Assembly (NCBI GenBank): GCA_015680685.1
Contig: MNCI01035103.1
Location: forward strand, 78,946 to 142,945
Length of the DNA: 64,000 bases
Direction: 5' to 3'
Source of the DNA: Gnetum montanum
Lineage: Eukaryota > Streptophyta > Gnetopsida > Gnetales > Gnetaceae
Shown here: positions 23,136-35,399 of the stretch, one piece after another
How the letters are laid out: each line of letters starts with the position of its first letter
Position numbering within the stretch: position 1 is the stretch's first letter
The notes under the pieces: model-generated
Told to the model about the DNA's origin: nothing
Seen by the model: the letters and a program-made list of their open reading frames with translations, nothing else
The model's database searches: none
Made by a program: the position numbers and the translations under genes

Positions 23136-24005
23136 TGATGAGCAATGAGGTACCCTTATGCCCAACGATATGAATCATAGGCATTCACATGTGATCTAGT
23201 CAAATTCTGCAGACTTTAATTACCAAGTACACTAGAGCTAAATGATGAGTTTGTGTTGTCCATTTGTTGTCTTCCCAGTCACACTTGTGAAATGCAAGTG
23301 TATGATTAAGTGTAACTAAGGCATAATATTTTTATCATTTTATGTTTTATTAGTTTGATTTCTTAAAAAATAATTAAAGTGAGAGTAATTAAATGCTAAG
23401 TCAACTGTTTTCTAATCTATCCTAACACAAGTAACCATACCCCAATTCCCAAACACATTCTAAACTTTGTGTAAACATTGCTGGGTTGTCAAATGCTAAC
23501 TGTTTCTGAGGTACCAAGTGTCATATGTATGTTTGAAGGGTTCATGATTTTTTATTTTAACTAATTACTTAATTAATAAAAATTAATTGCTGAATGAATA
23601 ACGTTAAATGTGAACTACATGAAATCACAATGTATAAATGCATAAAGAAAGAAAGTCTCAAGTGCTGCAAGGATGAATCAAAGAGCTCATCTTTATTGCC
23701 AACACAATGGTGTGTTCAAGTACATCAATGCTTGAATAATGATCCAATTACACTTAGACCTCCTGCTATGGGCACTTGGAAGATATTCTAACTCTCAAAT
23801 GAAGAAACTACAATAATTTCACTACTTTGGCTAAAAACATTCCCCTAAATCATGTGCCCAAGATCTATATTTATAGGCCTAGGAATACCCCACGATATCG
23901 CATACCTAATATCACATCTTGGACCATGATATCACGTACCCAATATCGTGGCCACCCCAATATCGAATACCTAACATCAAGGGTCATGTAAAATATGATT
24001 CATCG
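23136..24005 (-). repeat. 3' LTR of the Athila-like element
   Basis: On the plus strand it runs from TGATGAGCAATGAGG to 'atgattcatcg', where the terminal base has changed from A to G. A U3 cluster of GATATC/AATATC dyads lies at 23890-23980 and a TATA-like 'tatttatagg' near 23870. It aligns by eye with 31938-32782. The purine tract (minus strand 'tagttgtgagggta') is at 24006-24019. Confidence 0.85.
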
Positions 24006-24019
24006 TACCCTCACAACTA

Positions 24020-25238
24020 AATGAAAACTTGTCCTCGATTATAGAAGAAGAGGAACAAGTCCCTAACAAAATATATTAGGAGGTATGGAATGTTTGATTA
24101 ACATGCAAAGTGAAATAGAGAAAACAAACAAGTACAGAAGTTCCTAATCCTACATCATTACAATTGTGTACAAAATTAGGTGTTCATGAAAAAAAGAAAG
24201 AACATCGTTAAATCCAATGGACATATAACCCCTATTAGCAACAGAAGAATGAGGGAGAGGTAGAAGAGATCCAGTGGTCATGAACAATCTCCTATGAGTG
24301 ATATTGTTACATCATCCTTACTAAAGATAGTCCCGCTTCCAATCTAGCCTTCCCACTAAAATCACAACAAAATCAAGGATTAGTATATAATGTGTAACAT
24401 ATAGTAGTTAAATACCTTGTCTCGTCAGTGGTTATACCTAGCTAAGTTGTGACTGTTGTAGATTGGTTGCTTGCTAATGTTAGTGGTAAGACTGAAAAAT
24501 AGGTTAGGTAAGAGAAGTAGTCCATAAAATTTAGAAAAGCCTTAAGACAAGGAATACTAAAAAGAGGGTATAGAAATTCACAACAATAAAAAAATAAAGA
24601 ATTCACTAAAAATAGTTGTGAAGATGTGCACAATTGGATGGCATTGATAAGGTAAATAAAAAGAATTCAGTTGTAAAAATGTCTAAGGTTAAAGAACTTA
24701 ACTTAACCAAACAAAAGGATATGCAAGTGGGTCCTCCTTGAAGTAGGCATAGGACATTTCATGCCCTTACATAACTTCAAACCAAGGAGTCCATGGGCTC
24801 CATGGATGATTAATGGTTATATAAGGTTAAGTACAAAAACCTAGAAGTAAGTGATTGAGAATCCCAACACATCAAACTAGAACATTGAATCAAAACATGA
24901 AATTGGCAGTGAGGTGACACATGAAAAGAATAGATGAATAACAGTTAGAATGTAATGGAGTTCCTAATTATGGTCACATGAATTCCCTCTGGAGTTTGTG
25001 ATTAAATGACTTGGAAGAGTCAATCCTTAGTCCAGACCAAAACCAACCACTTTCAGTGACTTTGCATTGACATTCTAAGACTAGTCCATCCCCTGAGATA
25101 CAAGAATGCTCCTACAAAAAAACCATCATTCAAAATTGGAGAAGAAGTAGGTAGTGAGAAAGGGCCTTAGTTAGAGTAGACAAGAAAAGTCCCATAACCA
25201 ATTCTTGTAGACCTTTTATTTGGTCTGAGGTGTGTGCT
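24020..25238 (-). other. 3' noncoding region of the Athila-like element
   Basis: Reverse-oriented counterpart of the noncoding regions at 18854-20787 and 60180-62150. The segment 24700-24830 ('ggtcctccttgaag', 'ccaaggagtccatgggctcc') is the reverse complement of 61380-61470 with small differences. No ORF is expected. Confidence 0.7.
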
Positions 25239-25954
25239 NNNNNNNNNNNNNNNNNNNNNNNNNNNNNNNNNNNNNNNNNNNNNNNNNNNNNNNNNNNNNN
25301 NNNNNNNNNNNNNNNNNNNNNNNNNNNNNNNNNNNNNNNNNNNNNNNNNNNNNNNNNNNNNNNNNNNNNNNNNNNNNNNNNNNNNNNNNNNNNNNNNNNN
25401 NNNNNNNNNNNNNNNNNNNNNNNNNNNNNNNNNNNNNNNNNNNNNNNNNNNNNNNNNNNNNNNNNNNNNNNNNNNNNNNNNNNNNNNNNNNNNNNNNNNN
25501 NNNNNNNNNNNNNNNNNNNNNNNNNNNNNNNNNNNNNNNNNNNNNNNNNNNNNNNNNNNNNNNNNNNNNNNNNNNNNNNNNNNNNNNNNNNNNNNNNNNN
25601 NNNNNNNNNNNNNNNNNNNNNNNNNNNNNNNNNNNNNNNNNNNNNNNNNNNNNNNNNNNNNNNNNNNNNNNNNNNNNNNNNNNNNNNNNNNNNNNNNNNN
25701 NNNNNNNNNNNNNNNNNNNNNNNNNNNNNNNNNNNNNNNNNNNNNNNNNNNNNNNNNNNNNNNNNNNNNNNNNNNNNNNNNNNNNNNNNNNNNNNNNNNN
25801 NNNNNNNNNNNNNNNNNNNNNNNNNNNNNNNNNNNNNNNNNNNNNNNNNNNNNNNNNNNNNNNNNNNNNNNNNNNNNNNNNNNNNNNNNNNNNNNNNNNN
25901 NNNNNNNNNNNNNNNNNNNNNNNNNNNNNNNNNNNNNNNNNNNNNNNNNNNNNN
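25239..25954. other. Assembly gap (716 N)
   Basis: A run of N interrupts the C-terminal end of the integrase or the sequence just after it. Apparent open frames across it are artefacts of the unknown bases. Confidence 1.
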
Positions 25955-26620
25955 GTGCTAAACTTAGATCCATGTCAAGGTCACAGGCTGTAGAGAGTAT
26001 ACAAAGCTCAAATTGAATCGGTAGTGTTGGTAGTTTTCCATACATGAGCTCATAGGGAGAATAACCTATGGGAAGCTTCCATGTGGAGTGATAGGCCTAA
26101 AAGGAATTGTTTAGTTTGGTGCTCCAATCACTTCGGTACTTACTAATAGTGCATGTTAGAATTTTTGTAATTTCCCAATTAGTGACTTTAGCTTGACCAT
26201 TGGCTTGAGGGTGATAAGGTGTTTTGAGTTTGTGCTTAACCCCCAAATACTACATAAGTTTTTGGAAAGTGGCACCTATGAAATGAGTTTCATTATCAGA
26301 AATTAATGCACAAGGCATACCAAACCTATTTATGATGTTCTATTATACAAACTAAGCAATAGTAGTGGATGTATAGTCAATGACAACTATTGCTTCTACC
26401 CACTTAGTGCAATAGTCAACTGCAACTATTATATACACCTTTTCATTTTACATAGGCATGATGGGACCCATAAAGTCAATGCCCCAAATATCAAATGGTT
26501 CAAGAGGTTGAATCCTTTGTTGTTGCCTCTCTATTCGAGCTATCATTCCACTATCTCTCTAACAACGATCACAAGCATGGACAAACTGGTGTACATCTCT
26601 AAAGACTGTTGGCTAGTAAT
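25955..26620 (-). pseudogene. Integrase of the Athila-like element
   Basis: Minus-strand translation gives HACDRC (zinc-binding part, near 26570), then WGIDFMGPIMP (first DDE Asp, near 26480-26450), DYCTKWVEAIVV, FGMPCALISDNETHF (second Asp, near 26330-26285), GVKHKLKTPYHPQANGQA (about 26245-26200) and SPYELMYGKLPTLP (about 26065-26020). This order is diagnostic of a gypsy integrase, and the last block is typical of Athila-type enzymes. A few TAG/TAA stops interrupt it. The C-terminus runs into the N gap. Confidence 0.85.
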
Positions 26621-26939
26621 ATCTTACCATGAGGATTTTTATGACCATGCATCTCTAGCATAATGGCTCCCACAAGGGATTTCATGAGCATCCTAGAAAA
26701 CACATAGTTGATCCATGTTAGGAACACACCAACATACCAGCCCATCAGGACATACTTTATAAATTTTCCTATTGATTTCCATGAAACACTTAACTTGGTG
26801 AAGAAATTATTGTTTCTTCTAAGCGTCTAGCCCTTGCAATAGTTCTTGCTTAAGTAGATAAGTAAAAATGGTATCATACCATATTTTTTCATTTGTCATT
26901 TGTGCATTAATAGCCCCTACAAAGAGATATTCATTAGGA

Positions 26940-27400
26940 AATTGATCAGATAAGGGCCTCTCTTTCTCCTTGTCATCCCATCTTAGTTATGATAAGTGGT
27001 CAACAACCACATTTTCCACATCCTTTCAATCTACCATTATGAGATTGACCTTTTGAGAAATCACAAGTCATTGTATGACACAGGGGATCACCATCAATTT
27101 ATTCATTAAAAACTAGATGGCACTATGATTTGTGTGCATGAACACCTTATAACCAAGCACATAGTGCCTGAAATTTTCTAAGGTAAACATTATCGCCATC
27201 AACTCCTTTTCCATACTAGTGTAGTTCAGCTATGCACCTGCGATACTTCATTTTTCATAGTGAATGTAATATGAATATCTTTGATCATCCATCTATGTAA
27301 GAAATGCCCCCAAAGCATAATTTGATGCATCGGTCATCACATGAAATGGCCTGGACCAATCAGCTACTTGTAGAATTATGGTCTCAATAAGCTTCTACTT
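26940..27400 (-). pseudogene. RNase H of the Athila-like element
   Basis: Minus-strand translation shows YTSMEKELMAIMFTLENFRHYVLG (in two parts, near 27240-27170) with the Glu of the active site, and HTNHSAI where the family has TDHxAL, so the Asp is replaced by Asn. A VENVVVDHLS block (near 27010) matches the common 'NxVADxLSR' end. It lies between RT and integrase, the usual gypsy place. Confidence 0.75.
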
Positions 27401-27479
27401 TAGTTGTTAAAATGTTGTTTCACATGCAATGGTCTAGACAAATGGTGCATCTTTCTTTAATAATTCAACCAACGAGTTG

Positions 27480-28420
27480 GAAATTTTGGAAAAGTTCTTG
27501 ATGAACTATTGATAGTAGCTAGTGTGACCAAGGAATGATCGTTCTTCTTTAATTATTTTTGGTTAAGGGTTATTCCTTGGATGACCCTTATCTTTTGAGG
27601 GTCCACCTCGATTCTTGCTTTTGAGATACAATGCCCCAATACTATGCTTTCTTGGACCATAAGATGGCTCTTTTGCTAATTGAGCTAGAGGTTTGTTTCA
27701 ACACATCTCCTCAACACCTACTCAAGATAGTCTAGGGTTTGCTTGAACATTGCTCTATAGGTAGAAAAGTCATCCATGAAGACTTCTACCATGCTACCAA
27801 TTTGGTATTGGAAAATGCTAAAGACTAATAATTGAAATGTAGCTAAGGCATTACATAAACCAAATGGCATTTGACAGTAAGTGAAAGTCCCCCAAGGACT
27901 TGTGAAAGTGGTCTTTGCCTAGTCATTTGGTGTGATTTGTATTTGGTTATAGCCACTATAACCATCCAGAAAGCTATAGTAGCTATGCCCAAAAATGGTG
28001 TCTAGCACTTGGTTAACAAAGGGCAATGGAAAATGATCTTTGAAAGTTGTCATATTAAGTAACTAGAAGTCAATGCACAATCTTCATTTGCCTCCTTTCT
28101 TGGGCACAATCACGAGTGGGCTAACACACTCAGTATCTACAATAGGATAGATGAATCCTACCTTGAGGAGTTTCTTGATCTCCTCTTTGACAATATACTT
28201 TAATTCAGAATTCAATAGTCACTATGGCTATCATTTAGGATTAATAGTAAGGTCAATGTATATCTGGTACTAGCATATTCTTGGATCTATTGCTGTGAGC
28301 TCAGAATATGACCAGGCAAAGGCTACTAACCATTTTTCCACAACATTCATCAACATCTTCTTTATCCTATAGTATGTTTGGCATTAATAATGATCATCTT
28401 TTCAATTTTTAAGAAAAAAT
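27480..28420 (-). pseudogene. Reverse transcriptase of the Athila-like element
   Basis: Blocks in order on the minus strand: SPLVIVPKKGGK and RLCIDF (about 28110-28070), FPLPFVNQVLD, SFLDGYSGYNQIQI (first catalytic Asp, about 27975-27930), KTTFTSPWGTFTYCQMPFGL (about 27910-27855), VEVFMDDFS (catalytic Asp pair, about 27790-27765) and the thumb with LGHCISKARIEVDP. It is close to full length. TAG/TAA codons replace several residues, so it is dead although the active-site Asp residues are kept. Confidence 0.9.
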
Positions 28421-28619
28421 ACTCTATTCTGATTGGTAGTGTCTTTAATTCAAGGGGTTTGTATTGAAATTATTATAAATCTCCAACTCTTTCCGATTGA
28501 TGTTATCATTTACTCCCTCTGAGAGCTAGTGATGAACTTGCTCGAGTTCATCCATACTTGCAAGAAAATCACATGTTAGGCCCTTAGTAGGTTCCATGCA
28601 CAATGTACTGCTACTAGAA

Positions 28620-29250
28620 TCAACTATCAACCATTAGGTGCCTTCTTGTTTTATGGATATCATGTATAGACATCTTTGGATTTTAGCTTCTGGTTCACAC
28701 TACTTGCATGCAAAGACAAATGTTTGCTTCACTGATCATAACTTCTTCCCTGAATCGCACCCTGCCATGCAAAGAAAATGGCACCCTAAATCGTTATACG
28801 TAATACATGGAACCCTCTTCTTCTCGATCATCCCAAATTCATTTTCTTTGGATATCTCTAAGGAAATATTTCTAATGACCATTTTGGCATCAACAATTCT
28901 TAACCACACCTATCCCATAATAATTGGGAAGTCCTCCTTGAAGTTCTCCACCTTGATTACTAGGAAGTTACCAGGATATGACTACCCCTAAATGGTGGTC
29001 ATGATGTCTTCTACTAGTCCCAATGGAATAATGATGGACTGGTCTACCAACTCTAGCCTAATGTTGCTCTTCTTTAAGGGAGAAAGGTTCCATGTAGTGT
29101 ACATCTCATGTAAGATCATATTAACACCAAAACGAGAGTTAAGAAGATCTTTACAAGGCTCATTCCTAGAAATTTGTAAATATAATAAGGGACTCCAAGG
29201 ATCGTCTAACTTTGTAGGTAGGTTACCAACTTGAATCTAATTAGATACAG
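28620..29250 (-). pseudogene. Protease-like region of the Athila-like element
   Basis: Minus-strand translation closely parallels the protease part at 18120-18500: WNLSPLKKSNIRLELVDQS, IPLGLVEDIMTTI, an IIMG block (near 28915) and KKRVPCITYNDLG. The active-site segment reads DLLNSRFGVNMI, so the DSG triad is lost. It lies between gag and RT, as expected. Confidence 0.75.
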
Positions 29251-29599
29251 CATGGGTCAACATCACGGTATGGATTTGAGATGAATTTTGCTTTGAATGC
29301 GATGTAGACAAAGGTGATGTAGAGGAATGTGGAGCAAGGCCACCAACCACTAGTGTATTTAAGGACTTTGATGGACTACAAGGTTAGAATAAGGGTCTTT
29401 TCTTTTATCATGGTTCTAATTGACTTGGTTGGATAACCGGTTCTAGATTAACTATCCTTGTAGCATTTCTTTGCTTGGTTGGGTAGGAAATTCACCCTAC
29501 ATGGATAGAGCAAGTGGTTACTATGTAGAAGGTAGAGGAGTAGGTGCAAGAATAGGAGCATGAGGATAGTAGGTGGCATCCCTCCTTACATATGTCAGT

Positions 29600-31771
29600 T
29601 GGTAAACTTCAAGAGGGTAGTGGTAAGATTGGTAAGTAGAAACATGATCAAAAGAGTCCCGTGGAGATGAAGGTTGCTAAACATAATAACCATAGGGATC
29701 TAGTTGTCAGTAAGGGTACTAATGTCTTAGAGGTTCCAATGCCCATGATTGTGATTGCTGCCACTGCTAGTACGATTCATAAGATTGTAGTGGAATGCCA
29801 CTTGGATAATACTCCTATGGTTGGTGGAACTATCAAGAGTTTCCTTGTGGATAAGACAATCCTTTTGGGTGTTTGCCTTTGTGCAAGTTGTGGATGTAAG
29901 GCATACATCATAGATTCCTACAAGTGTGACAAAACTAGACAACATCCCTTGGGATGTTCATACTGTTAGATGTCACACCTACCATCATCATCTAATTTGC
30001 TATCTACAGTTGTCTCTATTGCAACCATCTTATCCTTACCCTTGGATATGGCACATTCAGCTTCCTTACATCTTTGGCACTCACACTCATCACTTTGTTC
30101 CTTGGACTCCTCAGCAATTATTAAAATAGCTTAAAACTTATTATCCATGGAGTCCCATACTTAGTTAGCCTTACCCATAATTTTGGACTAAAATTTCTGG
30201 AGTGGCAAGGTTTTCTGATTAGTCACCTCATCTTTTGTTGACTCATCCTCACTATCACAAAATTGAACCTCCCTTTTGCAAATGGAAGGATCCCTGTTGT
30301 ATTCTTCTGCACTTTCTTTTTTTCTCAATTCTCCCTCCTTCCTAGCTACCTACTTAATTAACTTTTTGATCCGATGGGTGCTTAACTCTTTCAATCTCCC
30401 TTGAGCATAGATGCTAAGGATTTTCCTTGTTTAGAATTGTATCCTATCTATAATATGGCGAAGTTGATTGAGCTAAGAGTATCCATGCCTAGGAAACTTA
30501 TGCAATACAGAGTAGTATTAGCCAATAGGAGCATCCAAGGGCTCATGGTTTCCTTGTTTCCACCCTTGGATCTCCTTCCTTAGGTTGAACACTTGGGAGT
30601 ACATTTGATATTTGTCATTAAAAAATTCTAACATCATACTCCACCACCTAATTAATTCCAGTTCCAAGGACTAGTACTAGTTTTTTACTTCCTTAATGAG
30701 TGTCCTTGGAAATAATTTCAACTTCTACCAATCATTCTCAATATTCTACAAGGCACATGCATCCTAGAAGTCTTGGAGATGATTTTGTGGATTAGTGTCA
30801 TAGCCTCCCTCAAACCAAGGGATGTTATTCATGTCCAACCTCTTTATTTTGCTATCCTTTACATGCCGTGTTGGAATCCTAACAGCCTCTACAATGTTTA
30901 ACATGCTCTAAGTGGCAAGTAGAGGTTCATGAAGGCCATAGTGATGGTGCCTATGATGTTCTCTAATAATCCTTCTTTCATGGTGATGGGTCTCTCTAGA
31001 TTGTCCATGACTTTGATCGTGACTATCTTGATGGTCCCTTCTATTGTTTTAGTTCCATCAATCACCTCCATCATAGTCATGCCTTCTACAGCCATAATCT
31101 AAGCCAAATGAAGAAGAAGATGATGATAAAGAGGAAGAGGAATGAGGGCTTGCATCTTGCTAACACCTACTACATTCTCTTTGATGATCATGACCATGAT
31201 CGAAATCATGGCTTCCACTTGCTTCCTTGTCATGACTTACTCATCCATATCCATTTTTGTCATTGGATCCATTTTGACCAAAACCAAGATTATGAATTAT
31301 GGATTGCATTTTCTGGTTGAGGGCCCCTTTACCAAAGTTAAAGAGAAGAGTGTCACCAAAGGAAAAGTCCCTAGAGAAGTGTTTGCCTCCATCCAATGGG
31401 CCAAGAAAAGGTGGAAGAGTGTTTGATCCCTTTCCCTTTCAATGCTCATGTTGTTGCTCTAGCTAACGATCCCTTATCCTTTATGCTTTAGAGGGATGGT
31501 AATCCCTTGAATCGGGATCTTGCATCTCATACTCCCTCTGAAGATGTTGAAGTCCATGTCATGCAAGCATTAGCTAAAGAATAGTTGGAACAAATCAATC
31601 TAGTGGCAACACAATGTTTCCTTCCATGTCACACCATCATAGCATTTCATCTTGATCTAAGATGAAGGTGAAGTCTAGTACATACTCATTAGGATGAACA
31701 TCTACCACTTGGTATTGTTGAGGCACTTGGTCTATCCTGGGTGGAGATAGGCTCTTATGAGAAGAAGACAT
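29600..31771 (-). pseudogene. Gag of the Athila-like element
   Basis: Starts MSSSHKS at 31771 on the minus strand, after the primer site and leader. The central part (about 30860-30250) aligns by eye with the Gag core of 15500-18853: DMNNIPWFEGGYD, a FNDKYQMYSQVFNLRKEIQ block, PLDAPIGQYYSVLHKFPRHG and KEGELRKKESAEEYNRDPS. The N-terminal third and the Pro/Gln-rich C-terminal part are more degraded, with stops and frameshifts. TAG codons at 30746-30748 and 30677-30679 lie at the same positions as TAG codons in the 15500-18853 ORF. Confidence 0.85.
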
Positions 31772-31916
31772 TTTATATTAGTGAATCTATATGTAGTTTG
31801 TGGTTAATATTTAATTTATTTATAATAATAATTTTATTTTTATAAGATTTAACCTTAGGTTTTGAACAACGAGGTTACTAAGTTTCACTAAGTTTAGATA
31901 GTGAACATAGAGCTAA

Positions 31917-31937
31917 AGTCCCTAGCAATGGTGCCAA
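31917..31937 (-). promoter_or_regulatory. Primer binding site of the Athila-like element
   Basis: On the minus strand TTGGCACCATTGCTAGGGA follows the 5' LTR end directly. It is the same tRNA-Asp-type site as at 15382 and 57593. Confidence 0.8.
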
Positions 31938-32782
31938 TGATGAGTGGCGAGCTACCCCTACACCCACCCATACGAATCATAGGCATTCACATTTGATCTA
32001 GTCAAATTCTATAAACTTTAATTACCAAGTATGCTAGAGCTAAATAATGAGTTCGTGTTGTCCATTCGTTGTCTTGCCAGTCTCATGGTTAAGTGTGACT
32101 GAAGCATAATATTTTTATCATTTTAAGTTTTATCATTTTGATCACCTGAAACAATAATGAAAATTAAAGTAATTAAATGCTAAGTAAACTACTATCTAAT
32201 GTAGCCTAACAGAAGTAACTATCCCCACTTCTCGGACACATCCTAAACTTCGTGTAAACACAGCTGGGTTGTCAAATGCTATCATTTTTTAGCTACCAAG
32301 TGTCACACATATGTTCCAAGGGGTTATGCTTATGTATTTTAATTAATTTCTTAATTAATAAAAATTAATTACTAAATGAATAATGTTAAATGTGAACTAC
32401 AAAAAATCACAATGTATAAATGCATAAAGAAAGAAAGTCTCAAGTGCTGCAAGGATGAATCAAAGAGCTTGTCTTTATTGCCAACACAATGGTGTGTTCA
32501 AGTACATCAATTCTTGAATAAAGATCCAACTACACTTATACCTCCTGCTACAAGCAATTGTAAAATATTCTAACTCTTGAATGAACAAACTATAAGAATT
32601 TTGCTACTTGACTAAAATACTCCCCCCGAATCGTGATCCCAAAGGTTTTATTTATAGGCCTAGGAATACCCCGTGATATTGCATACCTGATATTGCATCT
32701 TGGGCTACGATGTTGCATACCTGATATCACCTAATATTACAACCACCTCAATATCAAGGCTCATGTAAAACATAATTCATCT
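31938..32782 (-). repeat. 5' LTR of the Athila-like element
   Basis: On the plus strand it starts TGATGAGTGGCGAGC and ends 'cataattcatct' (last base probably mutated). It pairs with 23136-24005 by shared sequence over its length, for example the 'gcataaagaaagaaagtctc' block (32420 and 23639). Confidence 0.85.
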
Positions 32783-32800
32783 ACCAAGCTCTAATATCAC
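32783..32800 (-). promoter_or_regulatory. Copia primer binding site, initiator tRNA-Met type
   Basis: Minus strand reads TGATATTAGAGCTTGGT, two transitions away from TGGTATCAGAGC at its start. This is the standard Copia primer site complementary to initiator tRNA-Met. It lies between the Copia 5' LTR and the nested gypsy element, which inserted at its downstream edge. Confidence 0.75.
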
Positions 32801-32829
32801 TTAAGAGTTGTTTACCTCAAAAGGAGGGA

Positions 32830-33905
32830 TGAATAAGTTACCCAAAATATGAATTAATAAACCAATGCACACACTAATTTTAACATGGTTTTCCAACTTA
32901 GGTAGTCCACACTTGAAGTAGAGTTCACTAGCACACCTCTGAAATTTGTTGCTCTGAAATGTAGTCTGAAGGGTATCACACCATACAAACTCTAAGCTCT
33001 GCTCCAAATTGATTCGTCACAACAAATCTACTCAACCTCACAAGGTCCCAACAAGCTTGGAATGTGATCTCTAGGATCCTACAATCTTTACAACTTGAGC
33101 TTCACTTCGGAGTATTATGCCGCTACGCCAACACTCAATCCCATAGGATCCTAATAAGCTCAAGTAAGATGCCTTTCTACAGGAAGCACATTAACCCTGG
33201 AAGGCAACAAGAGAGAAACAAGAATTACAAGAAAAGAATGCAACTAATTTTTCTGATCCTTCTATATTAAGGTACAATTCACTTTTACAACATATAACAA
33301 ATAAATGATAGTACAATGAGAAACAATAATAAGAGAATAATGTATACAATGATTGCTTGATAATGACACTTGATATTACAAAATTCTTAGACATTTTCCA
33401 ATGGAATGAAGTCTTCTTATAGCCAATATGCTTTTGAAATCACTTCGGAATTCATTCAATGGCTATCTAATGGTCATTGAAGACATCTTCTTTGAGGTTA
33501 ACATATCTTTCTGCATTATACCTTTATTCTAGAAGAATGCCTTCTTCACAAGAAAGATGTCTTTGTGGAGATGTCTTCATGAAGACTACTTTCTCACTAG
33601 AAAGACATCTATTATTTTTCAAAGATATCTTTGTCTAAGGAACCTTAAATTTAGCCAAGATATCCGCTATTTCTTGGAGACATATTTCTTAAGATTCCTT
33701 TGTGATTTGAAAGCTTTATTTCTTGTCCTTGCTCTTAAATTTTTGCATGCTTTCTTGAGATCTTGACATCTTTGTTAAAATTCCTTTTCACATTGAAATC
33801 TTCATTCCTTGTCCTTGCTCTTGAATCTGTAAACATAACAATCACACAAACCTCTTTCATTCTCCATTTTCCTTAAGGTTTCGACACCCCAAAAGGTCAA
33901 TAACA
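32830..33905 (-). repeat. Copia 5' LTR (minus strand), 1076 bp
   Basis: Pairs with 11576-12651 (same length, same landmarks such as 'gaataagtt', 'agtccacact' and the repeated 'acatcttt' units near 33690 and 33766). On the minus strand it starts TGTTATTGACC. A short stretch 32801-32829 between it and the primer site may still belong to the LTR. Confidence 0.85.
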
Positions 33906-35399
33906 CATGCTAACATGGAAAATTAAGCTTTCCACTTCTCATAGGCTCATAAATCTTCAACTAGGTGATGATGTGGTAGGTGTTGAGCTGAATGAGCTTG
34001 CTCGTAGAATAGAAATTTGGTTATACAAACTTCATCTACAAGTGAGATTATGAGGTAAGGTGGATTTTCAAAGCTAATGTGATTCATAGATTTTTGGTTC
34101 TACAACCCAAATCTTTATAGTCACTGATATGGAAAAATGCTAGTTTGTCTCGTAGATCTTTCTTCATAGACTTAGATTTTAATGCTACGAACCATCTTTA
34201 CAAGCAGACATGATAGAACCAAATAAGCTTCTCTTGTAAGGTGTATTTTGGCTCTATGAGCATCGATCATTCCTCTAGAGATAACTTGGCAGAAGCACTA
34301 AATTGATAGAACTCTTTCATAGAGTTTTTTTTAACTCTACGAGCTGCCTCTACAAGCTAACATAGTTTGGCATAATGAGTTTGGGTAACATTATAGAGCT
34401 TCTTTGTAGAGCCATTTTTAACATGAAATAGCTATGGCATGGCATGGCACTGACATGGCAAATAAAATGTTTAGATGGAGTTCCACGATCTAGATGAATA
34501 TGTACTTTTCATTGCACTTAACTATATCAGTAGTCCTTGGTCCCATAGCACTTCTCTTTTTTCGTAACCTCTATTACTAATGTCTGACCAATTAACATGG
34601 TAGGGTTAACTTGTTTGGGCTGACATGGTAGAACTAAAAGAAGCTAGGTAGTGAGGTTGAATTTTATCTCTAAATACACCACTCTTCTTCCAAAGTTGAC
34701 TTGACAAAGATAATATTTTGTGCCTTTCGTTGACCTAGATTTCTTGGCCCAATGAACCCACATTGCACAATTTCCTAGATTGTAGAGCTGATTTCAATGT
34801 TTTCCTTTTCCTTTAATCCAAGCCCCTTTTCAAATTCTAATCAAGCCTTTGTTCTTGAATGATGATATCTCTTAGTTTTGAACTATTCATCAAAATTCTC
34901 ATTAAGATGAAACTGACTCTTAAGCTCTATGATTTTATTTTAATAATATCAACTTGGCTAACAAAGCATAAGTTTTGGGTAGTTTAACTCATGTAGGCTC
35001 TATCTTTGATAGATAGCTTAGTTTTGCTACTAATTTTAATCTAAAACCCTAGCTTTTCAAAACTGTCTAAAAATTCTATCAGCTTATATAAGAGCATGAT
35101 ATCTCATAATTTGTTAATCAACTTTAAAAAAAATATTCTAAAAAGGATTTTTAAATGTTGCAAAGAAATTGTGAAAAGAAATAAATCCCATAATTCAAGT
35201 CCTTTGCTATTCCATAACCTCTCAATGTCTCAAAGCTTTATACCATAGCTCTCACCAAATCCTAGCTTTAAAATTCTAAAACTCATAACAACAATTAGAA
35301 CTTAAGTTTTTCATTCTTTTAATACAAAACCCTAAATTATTTTTTATGAAAAAGTTGAGCTAATACAAACCATCGGAAATCCAAAACTTAAGCCCTACT
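33906..35399. other. Noncoding flank of the Copia element
   Basis: No domain recognised on either strand. Repeated words ('tagagc', 'gctaacat', 'gacatgg') echo 11100-11575. This fits one older sequence split by the Copia insertion. Open frames are short. Confidence 0.45.

Larger units (their letters stand above)
23136..32782 (-). mobile_element. Athila-like Ty3/gypsy element with gag, protease, RT, RNase H, integrase (decayed)
   Basis: This is the most complete element in the window, on the minus strand: 5' LTR 31938-32782, primer site 31937-31917, gag, protease, RT, RNase H, integrase, an N gap, a 3' noncoding region and the 3' LTR 23136-24005. The RT carries FMDDFS, the form of the YxDD box common in Athila-type elements, and the integrase has a PYHPQANGQA block. 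All domains contain stops, so it is inactive. It sits inside the Copia element just beside the Copia primer site. The possible target duplication is degenerate (actag on the left, accaa on the right). It is the likely autonomous relative of the gag-only elements in this window. Confidence 0.9.

Noticed and set aside
25167-26045. Long open frames across the N gap on both strands
   Set aside because: They exist only because unknown bases contain no stop codons.
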